From Megalopta genalis (Eukaryota > Arthropoda > Insecta > Hymenoptera > Halictidae), in assembly GCF_051020955.1 (NCBI RefSeq), contig NC_135014.1:24032721-24096720 (forward strand): a stretch of DNA of 64,000 nucleotides. The letters are read 5' to 3'. Positions 11,441 through 21,985 of the stretch are shown piece after piece. The position numbers and the translations under genes were made by a program. How positions within the stretch are numbered: position 1 is the stretch's first letter; the number at the start of each line of letters is the position of its first letter. The notes below the pieces were generated by a model. The model worked only from the letters and a program-made list of their open reading frames with translations. It made no database searches and had not been told where the DNA came from.

Positions 11441-11480
<40 letters not shown>
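11433..11480. repeat. (GA)n microsatellite
   Basis: About 48 bases of nearly pure GA. Immediately upstream, 11369-11422 contains CATGCACATGCACC, GGTGCACCGATGCC and other palindromic CATGCA/TGCACC words. Confidence 0.95.
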
Positions 11481-11481
<1 letters not shown>

Positions 11482-11995
11482 GACTCGAATCGGGCCCGCC
11501 GCGCCGTTACCGAGCAAGCCACGGACACTGGATACTCCTTCTGTCACCGAAAACTAAAACCGAGCGCCGAAAAACGCCGCGCCCCGGCCCCGGCAATAAA
11601 CACTCGGCCCACTTTCACGTTCGTTTATCTTCCACGGCTGATCTGTACTCGAAAGCGCCCCGGTGAAACGTATTAATTGCCCCTTTCCCGAATAACTCGT
11701 AGCCCCGGGCCCCCCGCCCCCGCCGCCATCTCTCGCGACGGGACCCTATGGAACGCGCGCTCGGAATTAGAAGCCTCGGAACACCGGTCTGGAACAATTA
11801 TTAGCCTTGGAATCGCGGCTACCAGCTCGTCCTTTCGTGACAATCGATTTGTTCTTTTTTCTTTTTTAATGGAATGGTGGATTTTTTAATAATGGATGCA
11901 GCTGGACATTGGTCAGAAGAATGGGTTAACTTAATTGTATCGACGAGTTAGTAATTTAGTTGTCATTTCGTCAGAAATCAGATACAAGCAATAAA
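11481..11995. other. No supported gene; GC-rich to 11810
   Basis: C-rich segments at 11578-11600 and 11704-11725. No convincing frame, RNA or transposon end was recognised. The base composition changes abruptly near 11840. Confidence 0.5.
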
Positions 11996-12029
11996 GAGAA
12001 AAATGTAGATAATCAAGAGTAAGATAGAA

Positions 12030-12905
12030 GCAATATCACAAATAAAATATAGCCAGTTGAAAATAAAATATAGGCAGTAAAAAATAAAATACAAACAATT
12101 CAAAAATAAAATAGACATTCAGAAATAAAATACAAACAATCAAAGATAAAATATAGACAGTCAGAAATAAAATACAAGCAGTCAAAAATAATATATAGAC
12201 AGTAAAAAATCAGATACAATCAATCAAAGATAAAATATAGAAAGTCAAAAATAGAATATAGACAAACAGAAATAAAATACAAGCAATCAAAAATAAAATA
12301 TGGACAGTCAGAAATAAAATACAAGCAATCAAAATTAAAATATAGACAGTCAAAAGTAAAATATAGACAGCCAAAAATAAAATAGAAACAATCAAAGATA
12401 AAATATAGAGAGTCAAAAATAGAATATAGACAAACAGAAATAAAATACAAGCAATCAAAAATAAAATATGGACAGTCAGAAATAAAATACAAGCAATCAA
12501 AATTAAAATATAGACAGTCAAAAGTAAAATATAGACAGCCAAAAATAAAATAGAAACAATCAAAGATAAAATATAGACAATCAAAAATAAAATATAGACA
12601 ATCAAAAATAAAATATAGACAGTCAGAAATAAAATACAAGCAATCAGAAATAAAATATAGACAGTCGAAAATAAAATATAGACAGTCAAAAATAAAATAT
12701 AGGCAGCCAAAAATAAAATAGAAATAATCAAAATATAGACAGTCAAAAATAAAATACAAGCAGTCAAAGATAAAATATAGACAGTCAAAAATAAAATATA
12801 GACACTCAGAAATAAAATACAAGCAATCAAAAACAAAATATAGACAGTCAAAAATAAAATATAGACAACCAACAATAAAATACGATCAATCAAAATATAA
12901 AATAT
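12030..12905. repeat. 21-bp minisatellite with 168-bp higher-order repeat
   Basis: The monomer is close to AGACAGTCAAAAATAAAATAT (printed here as 20+1 bases: AGACAGTCAAAAATAAAATA then T) and recurs about 40 times. A block beginning AGTCAAAAATAGAATATAG at 12243 recurs at 12411. The offset of 168 bases is exactly eight monomers, and the variant monomers (ATATGGACAGTC, AAATTAAAATATAG, AAAAGTAAAATATAG) recur in the same order, so the array has a true higher-order period. On the minus strand it encodes an endless ILFLTVY-like heptad, giving a spurious 227-codon frame. Confidence 0.97.
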
Positions 12906-13540
12906 AAAGGATTGAAAAAAGAACGTTGTTGGAATAAAAATACGCGTTTAAAATCCTGTGAACATTTTCTAATCCCGCTATGCTAGGATTAACCAATATA
13001 TTATAACCAATATCCATCTACGATCACTGATGTATTAGAAAAATACATGCTCCCAATTAAAAAAGGAATCGAGCTGGCAACGATCTACCCTGTACACGAA
13101 GAACGGGCTTCCGGTACAGTATCGTGATTAAGTTGGTTTTCAGGGGTTAACGACGCCGGGTTGACGCGAGCGGCGCGCCAACAAAGGATTCCCACGACAA
13201 AACGGCCCCGGGAGAAAACGGCACACGAGGATGAGTCGCGAGATATCCTCCCGATCGTAGTCGTTCCATTTTTCTCGGCCGGCAGGCCCGCGAGATCCAC
13301 GAGATGCACGATCGCGGCTCGGTTTCTGTGAAATATCATCGGGCCCCGGATTTGCATACAGTGACGCGGAGAAAGGTGCCATTTCCAGCGCCGCGTCTCG
13401 CCCCGTTCCAGCATCGTGGAAAAGAGGAGAAAGCGCGGGAGAGCGTCGCCGGCTCCGATCGGATCGGCCGGTTTCGATCCGCGATTTCTCGATCGACGGG
13501 TTCCACGGAAAACTGATTTTATCGTGTTGGAAAAAAACGG
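12906..13540. other. No supported gene; GC-rich after 13080
   Basis: Minus-strand frames of 198 and 152 codons overlap each other in different phases and a plus-strand 70-codon frame. None shows a domain. They are probably products of GC-rich composition. Confidence 0.45.
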
Positions 13541-14168
13541 TTCGGTTGCTTCGATCTGGGTTGAGCAATGAATTAGTGTGATTGGAAGACGTCTGCACGG
13601 ACGAATCGCCGTGCAGGATCGATGGGGAGAAAATCGGTTGTTAACTTCGATCTGGTCGAAACATGAATTATTCTGATGCAAGAAGATCCGAGGAAGAATT
13701 TTCTAGCTCGCTGTAGAATTGATTGATTGAAAATCGTTCGTCCACTTCGATCAGAAATATGTGATTCGATGATATCGACGAAATAATTTCCTGGTTCAAC
13801 GTTTGTAATAAAATTGATCGATGGATTATCGTTTGTCTAATTTGATTTAGGCTAAAAACGAACTATTCTGGTTCCGAGAAGTGTACTAAAAAATATCTTA
13901 GCTCGGCATTGGCTCGATTGATAGCAGATCGGCTGGCCACTTTGATCTAAAATAATTATTCTAATTTGAGGACGTCTACGAAGCAATGTCCTAGTTCACC
14001 AAAGAATTTATTGACAGAATATTGTTCCTCCGCTTGGATCTGGCTTAAAAATGAACTACTGCGATTTGAAGACACCCCTCTTTGATCTAGCTGATCAGTC
14101 TGATTGAAAGAAGAATCCCCTAGTTCAACATAGTATCGACGTGAGCCATTTCGATCTCAAAAATGAAT
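13540..14168. repeat. Degenerate ~100-bp tandem array, left part
   Basis: A unit with the order CGATCTGG, ATGAATTATTCTGAT, GAAGACGTCT, CTAGTTCACC, GAATTGATTGA and ATCGTTCGTCCACTT recurs. Unit anchors (the CGATCTGG-like word) fall near 13551, 13648, 13758, 13841, 13942, 14036 and 14151, a spacing of 83-115 bases. Units are strongly diverged and no frame is maintained. The array is interrupted by a transposon at 14171 and resumes at 14845. Confidence 0.8.
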
Positions 14169-14170
14169 TA

Positions 14171-14842
14171 CAGTGGCGTGCATACTTATAGACTCAAAGT
14201 CTAAACGTAAACTTAACAAAATATTATACTCATATATTTCTGTTTTCTATTATTTCTAATATAGTAATATGCAAATATTATATTTGTATATTTCTATTTT
14301 CTATTACTTCTAATACAGAGATATACAAATATTATATTAGTATATTTTTTCCTATTTATATATATTTCCTATTATTTTTATATTATTTCTATATTCAATA
14401 TACAAATATTATATTTGTGTCTTTCTATTTTCTATTATTTCTATATTATTTCTATATTCAATATACAAGTATTATATTTGCATATTTCTATTTTCTATTA
14501 TTTCTAATATAGAATTGTACAAATTTTATATTTTTATTTTCTACTATTTCTAATATAGAAATATACAAATATGATATTTTGTGGTTTTTTTTAAATGTAT
14601 AGAACGACTCAGCTAAAAAAGACCACTTACAGTACTGTTAATAATTATAAATTCAAAGTAACCTTTACATTTTTACAGATACTTAGACGAAAAGCAACAA
14701 TACAACTATACTTATATATGTCTATATTAAAAATAATAGAAAATAGAAATATACACAAATATGATACACATTAAGTTTTCCTTTGCTAAACACTGCTAAA
14801 AGTGTCAAAGTTACTTCGAGTCTATAATTATTCACACCACTC
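14171..14842. mobile_element. Tc1/mariner-like MITE with internal minisatellite
   Basis: The left end reads TA then CAGTGGCGTGCATACTTAT followed by AGACTC. The right end read inverted is TA then GAGTGGTGTGAATAATTAT followed by AGACTC. TA flanks both sides. The interior from about 14215 to 14590 is a roughly 55-bp AT-rich tandem array, and a segment at 14724-14753 is an inverted copy of that unit. There is no transposase frame. The surrounding degenerate array shows what the empty target looked like. Superfamily is inferred from ends and target. Confidence 0.8.
14215..14590. repeat. ~55-bp AT minisatellite inside the Tc1-like element
   Basis: Words TATTTCTATTTTCTATTA and TTTCTAATATAGAAATA recur with a spacing near 55 bases, with shorter variants near 14345-14470. 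One inverted copy of the unit is at 14724-14753, close to the other end of the element. Confidence 0.85.
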
Positions 14843-14844
14843 TA

Positions 14845-15050
14845 TACTAATTTCAAGAACTTTATACAACAATTTCCCAGCCCAACATAGACTTGGCAGA
14901 CAGAAGATCGTCCCACTTGGACCCAGCCCAGAAATGTACTACCCTGACCTCCAGAGGTCCCGGAAAAGAATTCGTTCGCTCAACATGGTCTCGATGGTCG
15001 GGTCACTTTGACGAAGCCCGGGAATCATTCCGATTGGGCCGCACTCGGGC
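14845..15050. repeat. Degenerate ~100-bp tandem array, right part
   Basis: After the transposon the units resume: CTAATTTCAAGAACTT, CCCAGCCCAACATAG, AGATCGTCCCACTTGG, CCAGAAATGTACTACCCTGA and, from about 15003, TCACTTTGACGAAG and GGAATCATTCCGATTGG. These match the order of words in the units left of the element. Confidence 0.6.
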
Positions 15051-15837
15051 CTCGGGCCGGCAAGTTTGACGGGGCATCTCGCGGATCTCCGTCTATCGGT
15101 GGAAGCCAGAGACAGCGGTCTGGAAAGCCGAGTGTCCCCGCCTCCGCTGACTCGGCTCTTCAAGTCCCGTGTGCGCCGGCCCGGAGGTTTTACATTCCGC
15201 GAGGATTTATCGTAGGAAAGAACGTGTTCACCGGTGTAGAAGCAGCGTCATGAAGGGGACCGTGATCTGACTACATCTCTTATGCGCGCTATATATCAGC
15301 CCGCCGGCAGGCAAGAAGGAGACGGCCAGGAAGAGAAGGTAACTCTCCGCCGCCGTGCGGCTCCGCTCCGCTCCGCTCGGCGGAGTCCCGGCCACGAACG
15401 GACAGCTACGTGTGTATACAACCACGGGTACCCGCGTACCCGAGAAACGTAAACCAGATAAAAAGGCCGTGCACACGCGTCGGCCCCGCCGAAAAACCTC
15501 GGGGACCCCGAAATTTTCTTATTATTTCGAGGAATTCCACGCGCGATCGTCCTAGCGATACCTCCCGGGCCGCCCTTTCTTCCAGCGAGGCGGATGGACA
15601 CCGGAGAAAAACGAGGATGCCCGCCGAGGGAGGACGGGTTCGGTGTAATCGTGATGACTCGCGAGAGCCTCGGCCCTGGAAACACAGTTTTACGCGCGGT
15701 TTCTGAGGGGAAGACGCGAGTTCCGAGTCAACGATGCCGGTTGACAGGCTCTCCTAGCCGAAACTCGGACCTTGACCCTTTGCTTCGTGAAGTCTCTGGC
15801 GCGGATGATGGAAGAACCGAGGTCTGATCTTTCGAAT
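15051..15837. other. No supported gene; GC-rich with short (CCGCT)n run
   Basis: Contains a CCGCT pentanucleotide run at 15359-15380 and KpnI-like palindromic words GGGTACCCGCGTACCC near 15425. Overlapping frames of 129, 98, 82 and 81 codons on both strands have no domain. Confidence 0.45.
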
Positions 15838-15914
15838 CGCAGAGCTGAAGCGGTGCTTAGATCGCGAATCGAGTGGATTTCAATTGTCGCTTTTGATTCA
15901 GACGCGTGTGACAG

Positions 15915-16205
15915 TTCTAGCTATCCCCTAAGCTAGCGATAGGATCTTCACCATGCGAACAGTTTCTAGGATCAAAGAATCCTGTCAGATTCGAAGACGT
16001 TCTCTTTTCATTCTAGCTGCCTTCTAGGCTGCCTCTGGATCAGCTGATTTTAGCACGAGCGAGAGAAATAGCTAATTTTTAGGGTAACTGATGTCCTGTG
16101 CTGCAAACAGTGTCAGAGACCAAAGGATTCTAGCTCTATGAAGAAAGGTAGCAGACATCTAGGCTAGCAGATGATCTGTATCATCCAGGATATAATGATA
16201 TCCAG
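15915..16205. repeat. Very degenerate ~80-150 bp repeat, left part
   Basis: Words of the type CTTCTAGGCTGCCTC, CATCTAGGCTAGCAG, CCCCTAAGCTAGCGAT, GCAAACAGTGTCAGAG and GCGAACAGTTTCTAGG recur in similar order near 15925, 16020, 16075 and 16150. Related words (CAGTTCCCAGGACAG, CAGTTTTCAGGACAGG) appear right of the family E insertion at 16571 and 16738. The similarity is weak. Confidence 0.45.
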
Positions 16206-16208
16206 GAA

Positions 16209-16569
16209 TACAGAGTGTCCCAAAAATGTCTCGTAATCCGGAAATGGCGGGTTCCTCGGATCATTTGAAACAACTTCTTCCTTTACAAAAATTTTTTCCG
16301 AGGCACCGTTAACGAGTTATCAACGAAAAACAGTGACCAATAAGAATCGAGTACGGCTGACGCGAGGTGGCCGAAGGTGGTGTACGAAGCCCAGTTCCGC
16401 TCATTGGCTCGCCCGCGCCAGCTGAGCTCGCCTCTCATTGGTCACTGTTTTTTATTAATAACTCGTTAACGGTGCCTCGGAGAAAATTTTTGTAAAGGAA
16501 AAAGTTGCTTCAAATGATCCGAGGAACCCGCCACTTTGAGACTGCGAGACATTTTTGGGGCATCCTGTA
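16209..16569. mobile_element. Family E foldback MITE, copy E1
   Basis: Ends are TACAGAGTGTCCCAAAAATG and, read inverted, TACAGGATGCCCCAAAAATG. Inverted arms of about 140 bases carry GGGTTCCTCGGATCATTTGA, TAACGAGTTATCAACGAA and CAGTGACCAAT. A GC-rich, non-inverted core of about 90 bases lies at 16350-16435. TA at both tips suggests a Tc1/mariner-type target. It sits inside the degenerate array at 15.9-16.8 kb. Confidence 0.85.
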
Positions 16570-17188
16570 TACAGTTCCCAGGACAGACAGATTTCAGCTC
16601 AGACAAGAAATTGTACCAATTTTCTATTGAATTAGCCAATAAATAATTGCATTTTTTTCCAATAGATGGCAATACAGAAAAAAGAACGTAATGACTTATT
16701 GGCCAAGCCGACAGTTCATCGAGTCTCCTTCGCCGTACAGTTTTCAGGACAGGGAGCTTCCATCAGATTTCAGCCGGGCCAAGAAAAGAGCTGTCTCGGT
16801 GTATGAATAGACCGAGAAAAGCCTAATAAGATCCCAAAGGCGTGTCTCCGATGGTGGAAGGTGCCGGCACGGAACGATTAAAGTTGATCGATACGGGCTC
16901 CCTTTTGTCAGCTGTCCGTAAAACGAGGATTAGAGGCGTTGATAGACGAACAACTTCCGCTTTCATGTCGCGCCGGACAAGGGGAAGTGTGTTTGGGAGT
17001 CTGGTCTGTTTTGATGGGATGAATCCCGGTGAATATAAGATGAGCCAATCCGATTACGAGAGCTTGTCTACCAGGGATTAGGCTGCCCGGCCGTGTACGA
17101 GGTACTACCTTGTCCGAGTGCCGTTTCGATCTCTATTTCGTCGTTTCGGCGGACCTATCGACTCGTCCGTGTCACCGTTTACTCGAAT
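16570..17188. other. Array remnant, then no supported gene
   Basis: 16570-16800 contains the two right-hand units of the degenerate repeat. Beyond it a 79-codon plus-strand frame (16842-17081) begins with ATG but shows no domain. Nothing else recognised. Confidence 0.4.
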
Positions 17189-17327
17189 TACAGTGATTTC
17201 TTCCTAATTCGGGCTCAGATTGCGCACAAATATGAATATAAATGAATGAATAATAATCGCATCTTCTCTTCACAAATTGTTCATTTTTGTGCGCAACTTT
17301 AGCGTCAATTAGGGAGAATGTACTGTA
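17189..17327. mobile_element. Family A MITE, copy A3 (left arm shortened)
   Basis: TACAGTGATTTCTTCCTAAT at the left and GTCAATTAGGGAGAATGTA followed by CTGTA at the right. The right arm is complete back to AATAATCGCATCTTC; the left arm has lost most of its inner half. Length is 139 bp. Confidence 0.85.
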
Positions 17328-17369
17328 TTTCTATTCTGTTACTGCAAGGTTATATGGAAATTGGGTTAA

Positions 17370-17450
17370 TTAATCCTTTGCACTCGAGTGGCCACTTTGA
17401 GGCACCATCGAAAATTATTGTACAACGTTTCAAAATAATTTTAACGTGTG
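17370..17450 (+). mobile_element. One-ended TTAACCC-type element remnant
   Basis: TTAATCCTTTGCACTCGAG followed by GCCACTTTGAGGCACC and AAAATTATTGTAC matches the end at 10073 read on the minus strand. No matching right end was located before family A copy A4. Confidence 0.5.
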
Positions 17451-17554
17451 TTTGTATTTTTTTAAAAAAACTGTGCAAAATGTAGCTTGTTAATCATGTC
17501 ACAAAATTCAATGTTGTATGTATGAAAATTGCAGTAAATTATTTGAAGTGGAAA

Positions 17555-17838
17555 TATAGTCATTTTTCCATAATTAGCGCTCAGATTGCGCACAAAAATT
17601 GACAATTTGGGAAGAGGAAGTGGGATTATTCGAGCTTATTGCGGCTCGTTTTTATATTTGTTGATAATCTATCATTAAATAATAATATAATAAATAAATA
17701 AATATAGTATATAATATATCTACTATAAATATAGTATGTAAATAAATAAATAATAGTAATCAGTAACTAACACACACAATCCCCAAATTGTCCATTTTTA
17801 TATACAATTCGAGCGTCAATTAGGGACAATTTACTGTA
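17555..17838. mobile_element. Family A MITE, copy A4 with AT-expanded loop
   Basis: Left arm TATAGTCATTTTTCC, TAATTAGCGCTCAGATTG, AATTGACAATTTGGG, and TTATTCGAGC with GCGGCTCGTTTTTATA. Right arm CCCCAAATTGTCCATTTTT, CGTCAATTAGGGACAATT, ACTGTA. The loop has grown by an AT-rich insertion at about 17665-17770, giving 284 bp overall. Confidence 0.85.
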
Positions 17839-18478
17839 ATTTCTACCGTAATCAAATTTTTAACGAGCGATCGCAGCAGGAAAAGAAATACAAAGAAACG
17901 AATTTTACCAAATATAATTCATTTTGTTCTTCAGTTGCTCCACTTTAAACAAATCATCGCGTAAATCCTATTAGCTTATAAATTCCAAATGTTTCACATA
18001 TTACTGGACATCTCATTAACAATGATTTTCTATAGAAAAAACATCCTGATTCCACCTTTTAGTGATGACCAAATTTTGTATACCAACAGTAACTCCTCCT
18101 CCCAAATTGTTCATTTCTTTTTATACAATCTGAGCGTCAATTAGGGACAATTTACTGTAATTTCTACCGTAATCAAATTTTTAACGAGCGATCGCAGCAG
18201 GAAAAGAAATACAAAGAAACGAATTTTACCAAATATAATTCATTTTGTTCTTCAGTTGCTCCACTTTAAACAAATCATCGCGTAAATCCTATTAGCTTAT
18301 AAATTCCAAATGTTTCACATATTACTGGACATCTCATTAACAATGATTTTCTATAGAAAAAACATCCTGATTCCACCTTTTAGTGATGACCAAATTTTGT
18401 ATACCAATAGTAACTCCTCCTCCCAAATTGTTAATTTCTTTTTATACAATCTGAGCGTCAATTAGGGAGAATTGTAAA
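17782..18478. repeat. 319/321-bp tandem duplication bounded by family A right arms
   Basis: The sequence from CCCAAATTGTCC at 17782 recurs at 18101 and a truncated third copy starts at 18422. Apart from a two-base length difference near the start, copies 1 and 2 differ at only a handful of sites over about 320 bases (for example ACCAACAGTAAC against ACCAATAGTAAC). The repeated unit is a family A right arm plus about 260 bases of flank, so the array carries three A right arms but only one left arm. Confidence 0.95.
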
Positions 18479-18545
18479 CATACAAAATTCATTCGATATT
18501 CTTTTAAACGCGAAATCAAAAATCGTAGTCGTCGCACACGTGCTG

Positions 18546-18777
18546 TTAACACTAGATTCACGGAGCACAAAAAACAACTGTTTTATACTAGTTTATAAAA
18601 GTAACAATAACACGTTTATTCTGATTTTTAACAAGTATTATCGTAACATTTGCCATAAGTAACCTTTCATATAACTCATATAAAATAACTCATAAATGTA
18701 TCTTAACGATATGAATAATCGTAAATTAAAAAATTAGCGACCCGCCATTTTGACGGGTTCCGTAAATCTACTGTTAA
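18546..18777 (+). mobile_element. Family B TTAA MITE, copy B2
   Basis: Left TTAACACTAGATTCACGGAG; right end read inverted TTAACAGTAGATTTACGGA. TTAA lies at both tips. Near the left end is AAAAAACAACTGTTTTAT, and near the right end CCCGCCATTTTGACGGG, a subterminal palindrome. Length is 232 bp, no coding frame. The TTAA target and paired ends fit a piggyBac-type non-autonomous element; this is inference. Confidence 0.85.
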
Positions 18778-20100
18778 GGGTGGCTACGTGAAGTTGAAAA
18801 AAAAAACGACGATCGACCTAGCGTGCCCCCGTTTCGAATCAACCCTTCTCCAGGAACCGCAGAGATCGGGCTCTCCAATTTCAGCGCGCCGTCGGCGATT
18901 TTCTATTTCGCGGGCGCGCTCGGCCGTCTCGACGGCATTTCGCAGCTGTTTCAAATTCCGGGCGAATTCGAGCGGCCGCGGCATAGCGCCCTTAGCAGGG
19001 CGCAGCCTCTTCGTGGAGCAATGACGCGGCATGACGTAATTAAACGGCTCCGTATTATCCGGCAGTTAACTCGAACGTCGTAGGAGACACCTCTTTTTTG
19101 CGCGCGCGGACCCCGCGCGCCGTGGAATCTCTCTCCTTCTTTCATTCTCTCGCCGTTTGCCGGTTTTTCTGTCGCGGCCCGTTCTCTTCTTCCACCTTTC
19201 TGTCTCGCTTTTTCCCCTCGGCCCCCGGCGTTCTCGTTTCTCCGTGTGCGCGGGCTACGCCGCTCCGCGCCGAGTCGAGTCGAGTCGAGCAGAGCCGCGA
19301 CCGGCTGGTACCGTCTGGCTGGTGGCGACGCGACGGTAGCCTGGCTTTCGAGAGCCGTAAACCTAAGCTTAATTACCAATTAGACGTAGCGCGGAGGCAC
19401 GCTTTCGCCCGGTAAAATCGATTAGTGGTATGGGACACGACGAGTACCACTGCGCTTGGTGCTTCGCCGCGGGCTCTGCTCCCCCTCGCCGGCTCTACCC
19501 CCCTCGCACTAATTTACCGATACACGAGCACACGTTCTATCCGGCCGTGTGCAGCCTACATACGTGACGGAGCAACCCCGTCGCCCGTTACCGATCCGCT
19601 TATGCAAATCGACTGCATCGCGGAAACGACCGTCCGGCTGGCTACCCTCTCGACCGGGCCCGAACGAACAACCGTCGAGCCGTGCCGTGCCGTGCCGTGC
19701 CGAGCCGAGCCGAGCCGCGGCGGTCGCATTCCTGCCGACCCGATTTTTCCTGCCGGATTCCTCTCGTCATTAAACTCTCGGATGCAGGATCGCGGCTAGA
19801 AAACGCGATCCGCGGTGCAACGAATGCGCATTCCAACCCGGAAAAATACCGCATCAGGAAATAGATGCGTCTTTCATGCGTGTAATCTTTTTTCTCCTTT
19901 TTTTTCAAGAATGCTCGCTCGGGCTAACGGCCCCCACAGAATTGCACCGCGGATTTTATGCATTTATAACGGGCACCATGCACTTTTCGAGTCGAATCGC
20001 AACGATGTAGATATTATCGTCTGTGGTCGGGAGGATACGTTACCCGTTTTAATTCGTTAATGATGTGATGAATAAACACGGGGACGGCGGGTGAAAGATT
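18778..20100. other. No supported gene; GC-rich with pentanucleotide runs
   Basis: Contains GAGTC runs at 19267-19290 and GTGCC then GAGCC runs at 19678-19718. Frames of 142 and 105 codons on opposite strands (18951-19379 and 19098-19415) overlap fully. No domain or splice pattern is evident. CTCTCC-rich composition at 19130-19230. Confidence 0.45.
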
Positions 20101-20315
20101 TGAACGCTAAAGCTACCAAGCAGTAATACTAACTGGCGTGTACTGCTTCACAAGAGTGAGAAAACCGAATTTATTTAGATTTTGTGAAGTTTTTATTATA
20201 AAACTTGCTACAATAATGTAACTTATTCAAGCATTTTCCACGAAAGAGTCTTGGAACTTCGCAGAATTGCAAAATAAGAAAGCGGTCACTTTGACCGCGG
20301 TAGGTTTAGTGTTAA
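20101..20315 (+). mobile_element. Family C TTAA MITE, copy C1
   Basis: Left end TGAACGCTAAAGCTACC and right end read inverted TTAACACTAAACCTACC are terminal inverted repeats. A subterminal palindrome GCGGTCACTTTGACCGC sits at 20282-20298. The 3' part has TATTCAAGCATTTTCCACG, which recurs in the other C copies. Length is 215 bp. No coding frame. Confidence 0.8.
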
Positions 20316-20890
20316 AGGCGTTCGAAGAAATTCTAAGAGACATTGTTGCAGTATTTTCGAATGATTGAAGCGATCCGGGAACCGGAATGAACGTATACGT
20401 AGCTGCTGCGTCTCTTGGAATTGAGGTAAACAATTTTTCTTTTCCATGGAAATCTGCGGATTTACTACTATACGAAATCATAGTTGATGCGGTTATGGTA
20501 TGAGCATGGGAACCGATGCTTTTAAGTGTACGTTCGTTCGTGTACGTTCATTATGAAGGAAATCGTGCGACGACAATTATGAAGTTTCTGCGCATCAAAG
20601 TGCAGCGAAGTTTTATGCATCATCTAGTATATTAGCATACCTGAATATTAATACAAGTCTTGTATTCAAACCCGATTCTTTTGCAACGGATGTAAGAGTC
20701 AACGATCCGATGACAATGTGTATGCTAATGGACACACAGACGAGCCTGATATTTTCAGAGGCGCTGTGCACAATTGCAGGCAAACGTTCGATAAAATTTT
20801 CAAGGGCAATATTGACGCTGGAACTATCGTGCCCTAAACGCGTAATAATAACATAATGTATATTGTTTTGTGACGATGCCAAGACTGAAT
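20316..20890. other. No supported gene
   Basis: Minus-strand frames of 84 and 89 codons have ordinary composition but no domain I recognise. The second, 20613-20882, is the least compositionally biased frame here and might merit a homology search. Confidence 0.35.
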
Positions 20891-20894
20891 TTGT

Positions 20895-21135
20895 TTCAAA
20901 TTATATTATATGTATATATATATATATATATATATTACATTATATATTACAATATAATATTTATATTATAATATTATTTAATATATTTATATTAATATAT
21001 ATTTATATTACATTTATATTATATAATATACAATTAATATTAATATTTATATTATATGATAATATTTATTATAATATTTATATTATATATAATATATATT
21101 GTATTGTATTGTATTCTATTATATTATATTATAAA
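20895..21135. repeat. AT-rich tract, (TA)n then degenerate TATAATATT words
   Basis: An uninterrupted TA run at about 20911-20935 passes into ATATTTATATTA words, then TATTGTATTG pentamers near 21105. It lies just inside the TTAA-type end at 21223 and could be an expanded MITE interior. Confidence 0.85.
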
Positions 21136-21179
21136 ATTTCTCCCAAAAATATTTTTGTAACAATAAGATTGAAAGAAAA

Positions 21180-21226
21180 GATCAGAAATCAGTCATTTTG
21201 ACTTGTTTTGGTAGTTCTACTGTTAA
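21180..21226 (+). mobile_element. Terminal fragment of TTAA element, family D
   Basis: AGTCATTTTGACT then GGTAGTTCTACTGTTAA closes on TTAA at 21223-21226. The same type of end, on the opposite strand, is at 41350 (TTGACACCAGAACTACC, CGGTCAAAGTGACTGG) and a third at 53388-53433. The left end was not found with certainty. Confidence 0.5.
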
Positions 21227-21229
21227 ATA

Positions 21230-21985
21230 ACAACTCAAACTTCCCGTTTGAATAAACAAATAAAAAACAAGATAAAATGTATCACTATAAAACATTTTGG
21301 AATAACGCATTTCATAATAAAATTTCGAGACCTAGTTAAACACCATTTTTTGATAGAGCTAAGAATGTTTGAGGCACGTCCAGCCATAAATTTCGACACG
21401 TCGATAATAATCTATTTATTCCGAACGCATTTACCCGGAATAATCCACTTATTCCAAATAGGTTCGGCGATCGCAGTGTCTCAGTTTGATCCCCGATGAA
21501 TCGATGGAAGCAACGGCCGCGTATAATTCGTTCACGCGACGGCCGTTGAGATTCGATGATCGACGCAAGACGAACGATAGTCCGTTGCGGTCCGATTGAC
21601 AGTCACGGAACACGCGATGTGCCGGGCCGTGGCTGCATGACGAACCGTTCGGACGAGCCGATACCTTTCATCGTCGGCTGCGTACAAGCATTGAATGAAG
21701 ATTAACGGGGGAACGGTTACAAAGCCCCTGAACTTGTCGGGAATATTAATCCGCGATCGATCCGCCCCTCCCACTTATACCTTTTCGTCGATTATTCGAC
21801 GTTGGCGAATCTCCGTTTCATTTGCATTCCTCCGAACCCCGGCATTGTTCTCCCGCGGAATTTCTTTCGTGCATTGTTTTTTCTTTTGTTTTTTATGAAC
21901 GTTTTTCGCGGCCACGTCGCGTCTCGATCTCGTGGCTTGATCTCGTAACGTTTAAGCCGCGTTAACGTTTAAATCTCAAGTTACA
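21230..21985. other. No supported gene
   Basis: An 83-codon plus-strand frame (21248-21499) is AT-rich and lacks a domain. GC rises after 21500. Nothing else recognised. Confidence 0.4.

Noticed and set aside
12210..12893. 227-codon minus-strand frame with hydrophobic heptads resembling a membrane protein
   Set aside because: It is the translation of a 21-bp minisatellite whose period is a multiple of three, and a second phase is open for 200 codons as well.
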